From Thermodesulfobacteriota bacterium (GTDB lineage Bacteria; Desulfobacterota; Desulfobacteria; Desulfobacterales; JAUWMJ01), in the NCBI GenBank assembly GCA_034189135.1, contig JAXHVO010000132.1:1-35035 (forward strand): 35,035 nt of DNA, in the 5' to 3' direction. The notes below the pieces were generated by a model. The model did not search any database. It saw nothing but the letters and a program-made list of their open reading frames with translations, and had not been told where the DNA came from. Positions 1 to 7,154 of the stretch are shown one piece after another. A program made the translations under genes and the position numbers. The stretch's first letter is position 1. Every line of letters begins with the position of its first letter.

Positions 1-126
1 ACCTTTAACGAGTTGCCAATGCAAGTAAATTATGCATTTTCTGGAAAATCTTCGTTTTACTTCTATGCGATTTTACATCGTAAATTCAAACAGTTTTCAA
101 TTGTCGTTCAGACACTATTTAGTGCT
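1..126 (+). promoter_or_regulatory. CRISPR leader (partial, at window edge)
   Basis: AT-rich, non-repetitive sequence directly left of the first CRISPR repeat. It is taken as the leader because the opposite end of the array carries the decayed repeat, which normally marks the oldest, leader-distal end, and because the repeats end in ATTGAAAC in this orientation, as in crRNA 5' handles. The leader ends in CTATTTAGTGCT at 115-126. Any cas genes would lie left of the window. No promoter was assigned. Confidence 0.5.
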
Positions 127-885
127 ACTGAAGAGAGAAATCCATTAAAACAAGGATTGAAACCTATTACCGCGAGAGGCTCGCATAAATGGTTTAACTG
201 AAGAGAGAAATCCATTAAAACAAGGATTGAAACCGCATATATCTTTGCTATTACCCCTGGAGGCTCGCAACTGAAGAGAGAAATCCATTAAAACAAGGAT
301 TGAAACTGCCTACTCGCTTGGTATGGGATGATTGGGAGGAAACTGAAGAGAGAAATCCATTAAAACAAGGATTGAAACGATCAGGTGGAGTTATTTCAGG
401 CTGATCAATAGGTACTGAAGAGAGAAATCCATTAAAACAAGGATTGAAACTTGGATTGCATGTGATGAAAGAGCTATTTAGTGCTGACTGAAGAGAGAAA
501 TCCATTAAAACAAGGATTGAAACCCTGCTCTACCTCAGTGCAATATGGCTCCGGTGGTACTGAAGAGAGAAATCCATTAAAACAAGGATTGAAACACTTT
601 TAGAGTGTCTTAAATGATCGTATCTGTTTTGCTGAAGAGAGAAATCCATTAAAACAAGGATTGAAACCCGGCGATCCTGCTTTAAACAGCAGCTTTATTA
701 CAACTGAAGAGAGAAATCCATTAAAACAAGGATTGAAACTTTCTTTGGTGCCATGTGTTACCTCCTGTGGGTTTATACTGAAGAGAGAAATCCATTAAAA
801 CAAGGATTGAAACTTCCCCGTAATGTAGAAGGAAGTGTCTTGTTTCATACTGAAGAGAGAATTCCATCAAAATCGGTAACCCTCA
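127..885 (+). CRISPR. CRISPR array, 10 intact repeats plus one degenerate, 10 spacers
   Basis: Intact 37-bp repeats start at 127, 197, 270, 342, 414, 487, 559, 631, 703 and 777. Each begins ACTGAAGAGAG and ends GGATTGAAAC; the copy at 631 has G instead of A at its first base. Spacers are 33-37 bp. The eleventh copy at 849-885 keeps the first part (ACTGAAGAGAGAATTCCATC) but has lost the 3' part, so the array runs left to right. The ATTGAAAC end fits the 5' handle of type I (such as I-B) and type III systems; without cas genes the type stays open. Reverse translation gives a repeated NPCFNGFLSSV peptide, a well-known false ORF. Confidence 0.97.
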
Positions 886-943
886 ATTTTTCAAGTGCGT
901 TGTCAGATTTAGTCTGAACTGAACTAATTCAGCATAATATGCT

Positions 944-1831
944 TTAAATCGTCCTCCCATTAATTCTGCGTTTCACATTATCTTTCAGTCGTTTTGATTT
1001 CAAATTGATAACCGTATAGCCATATTTTAGATTCTTTTCCACAAGATCCGGATAATTTTTAAGACCTGTTCTGATTTTTCGGCCGTTGGATGTCATCTTT
1101 CTGAGCATGTTAATCTCTTTTCCGATGACTTTGTTCTTTCTTTTACTTACAGTATCCAGAAAGGCTTTCCTGGTATTTTTGCATTGAGCATAACTGACCA
1201 CCTTACCTAAACAGACCAGGGTGTGGCCATCACTTCCGCCGGTAATGGCTTTATTCAGATTAAAACCAAGCAAAGCGCATTTTAAGTTCCATTTTTTGAG
1301 ATTGCCTGAATTGATCACTTCAACCCCGTCAATCACTTTAAACAATCGGTCCAATCGTTCTTCCGGAAAATATGAGTTGTAAATTCCGGTAAAAACAGGG
1401 GAATAAGGATGTGGAAAAACCGTAACCGTTTTATATGCCCGGGCGCGTTTAATTATTTCTTCCATTTTCAGAGAAGTTGAGCTCATAATGGTATCACCCA
1501 GAAATGGTTTCACGTCGTGTTGATAAAAACGCTTCAGGCTGTTCACATCGTAAAAGTAGACCAGGATATGGGTCCCTTCTTTGGATGTGATTTCAATACC
1601 TGGAATGCTTAGAACATCTTTATAAGAATCGATTTCAACCGCCCCTTTGATTTCATTATGGTCGGTGATGGCGACTCCTATGCCCAGTTTTCCGGCCTGT
1701 TTAGCGATTTCTTTAATTGAGTTGTTCCCATCTGAATAATGGGTGTGAAAATGAAGGTCAACCACCGTATATTTCTTGGTTAGCTCAGAAAGATTTGGTT
1801 TTTTAAACTGAATTCTATTGCTCGTATCCAT
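944..1831 (-). CDS. PHP-domain metal-dependent phosphoesterase
   Basis: A 295-residue protein of the PHP (polymerase and histidinol phosphatase) superfamily, whose trinuclear metal site hydrolyses phosphoesters. Metal-ligand motifs are in order: DLHFHTHYSDG (25-35), TDHNE (56-60), GIEIT (78-82) with H88, FPHPYSP (139-145) and GGSDGH (198-203). The layout matches stand-alone PHP proteins such as the YciV/RNase AM and nucleotide phosphatase groups, but the substrate cannot be told from sequence. It is cytosolic, with no signal peptide. The C-terminal 90 residues are basic and could contact nucleic acid, which is inference. The gene lies between the CRISPR array and a SLOG-fold gene, 142 bp downstream of the latter with a terminator between, so it is probably transcribed separately. 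Confidence 0.85.
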   Translation of the reverse strand: MDTSNRIQFKKPNLSELTKKYTVVDLHFHTHYSDGNNSIKEIAKQAGKLGIGVAITDHNEIKGAVEIDSYKDVLSIPGIEITSKEGTHILVYFYDVNSLKRFYQHDVKPFLGDTIMSSTSLKMEEIIKRARAYKTVTVFPHPYSPVFTGIYNSYFPEERLDRLFKVIDGVEVINSGNLKKWNLKCALLGFNLNKAITGGSDGHTLVCLGKVVSYAQCKNTRKAFLDTVSKRKNKVIGKEINMLRKMTSNGRKIRTGLKNYPDLVEKNLKYGYTVINLKSKRLKDNVKRRINGRTI

Positions 1832-1944
1832 TGTTAAGTTTCTCGCAAAGGCTAAAGGTTCTCAAATAATAACCGCAACCAGCTGCTTTCTCCAGATTTT
1901 ATTTTCGCTCTCGATGATGCCTGGTTTAATATCGGTAAAACAAC

Positions 1945-1969
1945 CAAAAAACTTTAATCCTTTAAAGTT
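1945..1969 (-). terminator. Intrinsic terminator after the MoCo-carrier-like gene
   Basis: On the minus strand a perfect 8-bp stem (AACTTTAA / TTAAAGTT) with a 4-nt loop is followed by a run of T. It sits 5 bp beyond the stop codon of the gene at 1974-2795. Confidence 0.6.
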
Positions 1970-1973
1970 ATCA

Positions 1974-2795
1974 TTATTTCACGATTCGCAACACGTTTGC
2001 TTTTTTTTTCAGCTTTTTCCATAATTCTTTTATAATGATTAAAGCGGCATCCTCTTCCCTGAACCTGCCGGTTTGTGAAAGAAATCTACAGGATTTCAGA
2101 AGGTCCTGGTTTTCCTCTCCCAATTTAAATGTATCTTTGATACTTTTGCCAAGGGATAGTCTTAGATCGTTTAACTTTTCTTCCGGCATGTTCACCAATC
2201 TTGTTTTTTCCTTAAAGGAAAGCTCGGAAAGAAGTATATTCACTGCCCTGTCTACTGTCCTGGGAAGGTTGGATGTGGATAAGCTGCGACCATCATCGGT
2301 AGGAAATGGATCCGCCATGGAAAAGTCGATAATATCAAGATGTAAAACGGTTTCCAGAACTTCTCCAGCAGCCTGATAAATATTTGGATCATTGCTTTCT
2401 CTTGGGCCCGCAATATTCAACACCTCAATTTTATGTGTGTCGATCCAGCTTTTGATCTGTTCGGCGGCCTTAAAAGCAATGGTTTTATTCAAGTCTATAT
2501 GGAGACACGGGCGATCATTTTTTTCAGCAATTTCCCCGGTTAATTTTGATCCCCCGGTAAGTTTTCCGCGTGAAATGATCAACGTGCCGTCCGCATCAAT
2601 CACATTTTTTTCGGTTCTTTTAGAGTAACTTCTGTCAGGCAACTCCTGCAACAGGTATTTGCCAGGCAAAGGTCCCTTTTCAGTTTTTCGCCCTCTGGGC
2701 AACCAGCCTCCATACGGAATGCCCATTTTAATGGCCACATCAATCGCTGCCTGATCAACCCCTGTTTGCCCCCCTGAAATTATCTTTTTAATCAT
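1974..2795 (-). CDS. SLOG-fold putative molybdenum-cofactor carrier-like protein
   Basis: A 273-residue protein whose first 150 residues match the MoCo_carrier (YpsA/SLOG) group of Rossmann-like nucleotide-binding proteins. Motifs are ISGGQTGVDQAAID (6-19), YGGWLPRGR (28-36), RTEKNV (60-65), DGTLII (69-74) and NIAGPRES (127-134). The last 120 residues are a mostly helical extension that I do not recognise. The ATG has GGAG about 5 nt upstream, which supports this start. Family names stress molybdopterin binding, but SLOG domains also occur in nucleotide-signalling and anti-phage proteins, so the function is open. It is the upstream neighbour of the PHP gene and lies near a CRISPR array. Cytosolic. 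Confidence 0.8.
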   Translation of the reverse strand: MIKKIISGGQTGVDQAAIDVAIKMGIPYGGWLPRGRKTEKGPLPGKYLLQELPDRSYSKRTEKNVIDADGTLIISRGKLTGGSKLTGEIAEKNDRPCLHIDLNKTIAFKAAEQIKSWIDTHKIEVLNIAGPRESNDPNIYQAAGEVLETVLHLDIIDFSMADPFPTDDGRSLSTSNLPRTVDRAVNILLSELSFKEKTRLVNMPEEKLNDLRLSLGKSIKDTFKLGEENQDLLKSCRFLSQTGRFREEDAALIIIKELWKKLKKKANVLRIVK

Positions 2796-2940
2796 TCACA
2801 CTCCGTACCAAATTTGACCGCCTATTATAATATTATTATATTCATTAAGCAACACAAAGATTTGTGATAATAAACCAGCAGCCCTCTTTTTAAACCAAAA
2901 CTTGTTGTGTTTAGCAAAAGGATTATTTATGGTTGATGGC

Positions 2941-3059
2941 GTCGTAAAAAGTCGAATTTACCACAGAGAACACGGAGCTCACAGAGGTAACCAGTTAATA
3001 AAATAAGCTATTCTCTGTGCTCTCTGCGAGCTCTGTGGTGAAAAATGACATTTTACAAC
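2941..3059. repeat. Imperfect inverted repeat, dispersed intergenic type
   Basis: Arms at about 2941-2987 and 3013-3059 pair imperfectly. Both ends carry GT(C/T)GTAAAA and both carry CACCACAGAG or a close variant (ACCACAGAGAACACGG on the left, CTCTGTGGTG on the right). A related GTAAAAAGTC motif recurs near 27309. The gap from 2796 to 3410 contains no gene; it holds this repeat and the larger foldback that follows. Confidence 0.65.
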
Positions 3060-3084
3060 CCATTAAACGCTTATTAAAATACTT

Positions 3085-3390
3085 TTTACTCAAGTTTTGC
3101 ACCCCTGATTTTTATTGCTGTTAAGACGGTAAGGGGTAAAAATAACATTTTTAAAGCGACATCAATTTCTTATATTTTGGAAATGGCACCCGGCGGGTCA
3201 TCCAATAGGATCAGGCGCAAACAAGATATAACATATTCGATTGAATAAGGTATCAACCATCAATCTTATATTTATTAATTGGCGCCGTCGTTAAAATCAC
3301 CGGCAGTATATTTCGCTTTTAAAATTTATTTTTATCCCTTACCGTCAATGGCTTTTAATAAACGAAAAGGTGCCAAACTTGAGTTTTTAC
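3085..3390. repeat. Foldback element with about 75-80 bp inverted arms
   Basis: The left arm (about 3085-3160) and right arm (about 3311-3390) are imperfect reverse complements over most of their length. Shared blocks include ACTCAAGTTT, GACGGTAAGGG and TAAAAATAA, and a (T/A)AAAGCGA block. The central 150 bp contains a short direct repeat (CTTATATTT at 3170 and 3265, the first copy with one mismatch). It ends about 20 bp before the rhomboid gene and contains no ORF. It may be a MITE-like element or a long-stem transcript. Confidence 0.6.
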
Positions 3391-3419
3391 TAATTCATCA
3401 ATGTTAAGGTATGTCTATA

Positions 3420-4259
3420 ATGAATCAAAAACGAAAATCGATCCTGTGTCCCAACTGCGGAAAGTTGATCAGCACGGATGAACTCAGGTGCCCTTATTGT
3501 GATATTCGCCGACCCGGTTCATGGCGGGCAAATAATTTTTTAACTAGGGGGCTGTTGAATACAGATCAACTCATCAAAATGGTTATCTATGTCAACGTCG
3601 GGATGTATGTCATTTCTCTGTTATTCAATCCGCTGTTAACCGGTTTTTCTCTCAACCCGCTCAGTTTTTTATCACCGGACAATAAAAGCCTTTTTCTTTT
3701 AGGCGCAACCGGAGCTTACCCGGTTGACCGGCTTGATCGCTGGTGGACACTCCTTTCGGCGAATTATCTCCACGGCGGAATTCTTCATATTCTTTTCAAT
3801 ATGTTTGCCTTCAAGCAGCTGGCTCCGCTGGTTGCACGGGAATTCGGTATCAGTCGCATGTTTATCATTTATACGGCAAGTGGAGTCATCGGTTACTGGA
3901 TATCCTGCTTTTTCAATGTGTTATTTACTATCGGCGCTTCTGCATCGATATGCGGTTTGATCGGCGCCATGCTTTTCTACGGCAAAAGCAGGGGCGGGGT
4001 ATACGGACAGGCCATTTACCGGCAGGTAGCTGGATGGGTAATTGGACTTTTTCTTTTCGGGTTCATTATTCCAGGCATAAACAACTGGGGACATGGCGGT
4101 GGAATTCTGGCAGGCATTCTGTTTGGCTTCATTCTGGGTTATCAGGAGAAAAAACCCGAACGCTCCGTTCATAAAACAATGGCAGTGATCTGTATCATCT
4201 TAACTATTGCTGTCCTAGTGTGGGCAATTGCTTCGGGTATTTACTACCGGTTTCAGTAA
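3420..4259 (+). CDS. Rhomboid-family intramembrane serine protease with N-terminal zinc ribbon
   Basis: A 279-residue membrane protein. The N-terminus holds a zinc ribbon of two CxxC pairs (C10/C13 and C24/C27), followed by a rhomboid core of about six transmembrane helices. Rhomboid signatures are HGGILHILFN (118-127), GASAS with the predicted catalytic serine at 174 and NWGHGGG with the catalytic histidine at 225, so the enzyme should be active on transmembrane substrates. The usual GASG reads GASA here. The second ATG (3420) was chosen because AAGG lies 10 nt upstream; the ATG at 3411 is almost on top of that site. The gene is convergent with thiD, with only 5 bp between the stop codons. 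No partner substrate gene is evident. Confidence 0.88.
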   Translation: MNQKRKSILCPNCGKLISTDELRCPYCDIRRPGSWRANNFLTRGLLNTDQLIKMVIYVNVGMYVISLLFNPLLTGFSLNPLSFLSPDNKSLFLLGATGAYPVDRLDRWWTLLSANYLHGGILHILFNMFAFKQLAPLVAREFGISRMFIIYTASGVIGYWISCFFNVLFTIGASASICGLIGAMLFYGKSRGGVYGQAIYRQVAGWVIGLFLFGFIIPGINNWGHGGGILAGILFGFILGYQEKKPERSVHKTMAVICIILTIAVLVWAIASGIYYRFQ

Positions 4260-4264
4260 AAACG

Positions 4265-5107
4265 CTACTCCCAGAATTTATGGAAGTGGTGTACAGGACC
4301 ATGGCCGTGGCCTATTTTATACTTTGAACCGGCACGAATGGCTTCATTGATATATGCTTTGGCCTTTCTCACAGCTTCTTCAATTCCACACCCTTTTGCC
4401 ATACAGGAGGCAATGGCCGAAGAGAGTGTGCAGCCGGTTCCATGATTGTTTTTGGTCTTTATACGCTTTCCTTTCAGTACAACAAACCTGTCTTCTTTGG
4501 CAAGATACAGAAAATCACTACTGTCGTTGTCTTCAAGATGCCCGCCTTTTATAAGTACACTTCGGCTTCCGTATTCGGACAGATCTTTGGCTCCATTTTT
4601 TATATCCTTGAAATCGTGCAATTTACAATCCAGCAAAACCGATGCTTCAGGAAGGTTGGGCGTGACCACACTGGAAAGCGGCATCAGGTGTTTCTTAATC
4701 GCTTCAATTGCATTGTCTTTTAGCAGTTTATCACCACTTTGGGCCACCATTACAGGGTCCAAAACAATTTTATCGATCTTATACTGTTTCAATACCCGTG
4801 CGACTGTCTCGATCAATTCTGCGGAGTAAAGCATTCCGATCTTCACCGCATCCACACCGATATCAGAAAAAACAGCCTCCATCTGCTTTTCGGCAAAATC
4901 GGGCGGAACGGGTTGGATTCCTGTCACCCCTTTGGTATTTTGTGCGGTCAGGGCCGTAATCACAGACATGCCAAAGCAACCCATTGCGGCTATGGTTTTC
5001 AAATCCGCCTGTATGCCTGCCCCGCCTCCGCTGTCTGATCCGGCAATGGTGAGCACTTTGCGATATGTGCGACTTGTATTCTGATTATTGGAGTCTTTTT
5101 TATTCAT
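4265..5107 (-). CDS. thiD: Hydroxymethylpyrimidine / phosphomethylpyrimidine kinase
   Basis: A 280-residue cytosolic kinase that phosphorylates HMP and HMP-P to HMP-PP, the pyrimidine half of thiamin. It shows the ribokinase-fold ThiD signatures [17 protein letters not shown] (about 22-38), ALTAQNT, an [11 protein letters not shown] block and the anion hole [12 protein letters not shown] near residue 225. Length is normal for a single-domain ThiD. AGGAAGGA lies 7 nt before the ATG. It follows thiL in the same direction but is separated from it by 380 bp holding a large palindromic element, so co-transcription from the riboswitch is uncertain. The downstream gene is convergent rhomboid. Confidence 0.95.
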   Translation of the reverse strand: MNKKDSNNQNTSRTYRKVLTIAGSDSGGGAGIQADLKTIAAMGCFGMSVITALTAQNTKGVTGIQPVPPDFAEKQMEAVFSDIGVDAVKIGMLYSAELIETVARVLKQYKIDKIVLDPVMVAQSGDKLLKDNAIEAIKKHLMPLSSVVTPNLPEASVLLDCKLHDFKDIKNGAKDLSEYGSRSVLIKGGHLEDNDSSDFLYLAKEDRFVVLKGKRIKTKNNHGTGCTLSSAIASCMAKGCGIEEAVRKAKAYINEAIRAGSKYKIGHGHGPVHHFHKFWE

Positions 5108-5150
5108 TTGGCTATCCTTCCTACTCTTTTGGAGATAATCCCAATTAATT

Positions 5151-5487
5151 GAGGGGCCGGGAAGTTTTTTATCAAAAACTTTTTTAGTGACCTGTTTGTG
5201 TTTTAATGATTGTCAGCGGTTCGTCTGGGGAATAGCCCATTCGCCCGTACAAGACTTAACAATAATATCGAGAAACTGATGTACGGCAGCTATCTCGCTG
5301 AGATTAGATCTGAGCTAGCCCCAGTAGATAGATTTCCACGGCGGCGACGATCGTCTCTGCCTGTATGAGCTTCGCAGAGAATAGGGGGCGCGTACAAAGG
5401 ACTATAATCATTTGTTAAGGTTTGTACGGGCGAATGGGCTATTCCCCAGACGAACGGTGCAGAAATTGAAAAACTCCCCGACCCCTC
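5151..5487. repeat. Outer inverted repeat enclosing structured element A
   Basis: Between thiL and thiD, 5151-5169 (GAGGGGCCGGGAAG then T-run) and 5469-5487 are reverse complements at 17 of 19 positions. They form an outer stem around the inner 34-bp stem of element A. The right arm starts directly after the thiL stop codon. The gap 5108-5487 contains no ORF of note and is almost entirely this nested palindrome. Confidence 0.7.
5219..5455 (+). repeat. Structured palindromic element, copy A (candidate ncRNA or mobile element)
   Basis: A 34-bp perfect inverted repeat (5219-5252 with 5422-5455), extended after a 2-bp mismatch by CTTAACAA / TTGTTAAG, closes a core of about 150 nt. The same arrangement occurs at 13859-14099. 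Core blocks identical in both copies are GTACGGCAGCTATCTCGCT (5281-5299), CCACGGCGGCG (5336-5346), GATCGTCTCTGCCTGTATG (5349-5367) and TCATTTGTTAAG (5408-5419). The core can pair GGCAG 5285-5289 with CTGCC 5357-5361, and GCCCC 5318-5322 with GGGGC 5385-5389, which cross as a pseudoknot. No coding frame runs through it. I do not recognise the family. The plus orientation is arbitrary. Confidence 0.8.
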
Positions 5488-6498
5488 TTATTTTGATTTA
5501 AAATGATCCCACCCTTTTGGTTTAAATTTTTTTGCTCGGCCTGACGAATCGATGATTTCCATTTTCCCCGGGTCTGTGATCTTTCCGATTGAATAAAGGG
5601 GGCGGTTAAAGGCTTTTAGATATTTTTGGGCCACTGTATCGGCATGATCCGGAGACACGGTGCATAACAAAATATAATCTTCGCCGCCGGCAAGGGCAAA
5701 TTCAACGGGATCAAACTCAAATCGGTTACAAAAATATTTCAGATTTGTTGAAACAGGGATTTTTTCAGCGTACAGGCTTACACCGACGTTGCTTTCCGTT
5801 GCGATGTGACCGATGTCGGAAGAAAGCCCGTCACTGACGTCTATTGCTGCATGCACACCGGTTTGAGATGCCAGAAAACGGCCCTCGCTTAAAAAAGGCC
5901 TTGGGAGAATATGCGAATGAAAAAGTTGTTTGAATTCCTTAGAATCAGCCGTTATATGATTCAGTATCAGATGCAGTCCTGCACGGCTGTCACCCAGAAA
6001 GCCGGTAGCGAAAATGATATCTCCGCGCCGTGCTGCATTTCTCAGGAGCAGTTCCTCCTTTGGAACACTCCCTGAAACAGAAATATTTATAATCAAGTCC
6101 TTCATGGAAAGAGTGGTATCGCCGCCAAGAATGTTGACATTAAATTTACCGGCCAAGTCTTTTATCCCACGGTAAACCTCTTCAAGAAAGTCGGTGGCGC
6201 AATCTTCAGGAATGGCAACACTGACAAACGCCTCTCTTGCGGTTGCCCCCATGGCGGCAATATCGCTCAAATTTACAGCCAGGGATTTATACCCCAGATT
6301 AAAACCGGTGGTGGCGTCGCGTATAAAATGGACCCGTTCAACCAGCAAGTCTGTGGTTACCACCGAAACAAGTCCGGTATCTGTAAAAAAGGCGGCCGCA
6401 TCATCACCGATTGCCCTGATTACACGGTCAGGACGGATTAAACAGCCCTGACTGATCTTTTCGATAAAACCGAACTCTCCGATATCTTTTAACTTCAT
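5488..6498 (-). CDS. thiL: Thiamine-monophosphate kinase
   Basis: A 336-residue ATP-dependent kinase converting thiamin phosphate to thiamin diphosphate, the last step of the pathway. It shows the PurM/AIR-synthase-like fold signatures of ThiL: GDDAAAF (about 32-38), TTDLLVERVHF (48-58), LGYKSLAVNLSDIAAMGA (about 69-86), ILGGDTT (about 122-128) and DVSDGLSSDIGH (about 220-231). Length is normal. The ATG overlaps the thiE stop by four bases (ATGA), which indicates translational coupling in the thiM-thiE-thiL unit. The stop codon abuts the outer arm of the palindromic element. Confidence 0.96.
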   Translation of the reverse strand: MKLKDIGEFGFIEKISQGCLIRPDRVIRAIGDDAAAFFTDTGLVSVVTTDLLVERVHFIRDATTGFNLGYKSLAVNLSDIAAMGATAREAFVSVAIPEDCATDFLEEVYRGIKDLAGKFNVNILGGDTTLSMKDLIINISVSGSVPKEELLLRNAARRGDIIFATGFLGDSRAGLHLILNHITADSKEFKQLFHSHILPRPFLSEGRFLASQTGVHAAIDVSDGLSSDIGHIATESNVGVSLYAEKIPVSTNLKYFCNRFEFDPVEFALAGGEDYILLCTVSPDHADTVAQKYLKAFNRPLYSIGKITDPGKMEIIDSSGRAKKFKPKGWDHFKSK

Positions 6499-7139
6499 GG
6501 GATACGTGCCTGCTTGATAATATCACTTAATTCCTCAGCGGCTTTGCGAGGATCAGCTGCGGAAACAATGGCTGATACCACGGCAATTCCGCTGGCACCA
6601 TTGATGATGACTTGGCCTGCGTTTTTTCTGTTAAGGCCACCGATGGCAACCTTGGGGATCTTTACCGCCAGGCTTATTTCCTTTAATCCCTCAAGACCAA
6701 GGGGTGGGGCTGTATCGGTTTTTGTCGGGGTTGAAAAAATCGGACTGACACCGATATAATCCGCACTGCCTTTTTCAGCTAAAATTGCATCCTCAACCGA
6801 TTCGGCGGATATTCCGATAATCATTGAACCTTGCAGAATATCTCTTGCCATGGTCAATGGCATATCTGTCTGGCCAAGATGTACCCCGTCTGCTCCAATG
6901 GCCTGTGCCACATCCACCCGGTCATTAATGATCAGCGGTATATTATGTTTTTTTAGATACTGTTTGATGGATAAGGCTTCATGGATATATTCAAGCGTAG
7001 AACAGTTTTTTTCCCGCAACTGAACACAGGTGACTCCTCCGGCAACACCGGCTTTGACAATCTCAAGGGTGGATCTTCCCCGGGAAAGACCTCTGTCGGT
7101 GACAAGGTATAAAGAATAATCGATTGAGGCAATTTTCAT
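6495..7139 (-). CDS. thiE: Thiamine-phosphate synthase
   Basis: A 214-residue TIM-barrel enzyme joining HMP-PP and thiazole phosphate into thiamin phosphate. Signatures are LYLVTDR near the N-terminus, GVTCVQLREKN, LIINDRVDVAQAIGADGVHL, HLGQTDMP, DYIGVSPIFSTPTKTD and VAIGGLNRKN. The ATG at 7139 has GAGGA about 9 nt upstream. A TTG at 7154, directly after the thiM stop, is possible but has no ribosome binding site at the right distance. It lies between thiM (15 bp upstream) and thiL (overlapping by four bases), and is expected to be under the TPP riboswitch. Confidence 0.95.
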   Translation of the reverse strand: MKIASIDYSLYLVTDRGLSRGRSTLEIVKAGVAGGVTCVQLREKNCSTLEYIHEALSIKQYLKKHNIPLIINDRVDVAQAIGADGVHLGQTDMPLTMARDILQGSMIIGISAESVEDAILAEKGSADYIGVSPIFSTPTKTDTAPPLGLEGLKEISLAVKIPKVAIGGLNRKNAGQVIINGASGIAVVSAIVSAADPRKAAEELSDIIKQARIP

Positions 7140-7154
7140 TTTAATATTCCTCAA

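Noticed and set aside
13-201. Plus-strand ORF running from the leader into the array
   Set aside because: It crosses the leader, first repeat and first spacer; no ribosome binding site or protein-like features.
251-505. Minus-strand ORF with repeated NPCFNGFLSSV segments
   Set aside because: It is the translation of CRISPR repeats and spacers in reverse; the periodicity equals the repeat unit.
1-943. Possible cas genes next to the array
   Set aside because: No Cas-like frame exists in the window on either side of the array; the PHP and SLOG proteins lack Cas motifs.
5161-5186. A/T-only hairpin followed by T-run on the plus strand
   Set aside because: Resembles a terminator, but no plus-strand gene ends here; it is part of the nested palindrome and too AT-rich to call.
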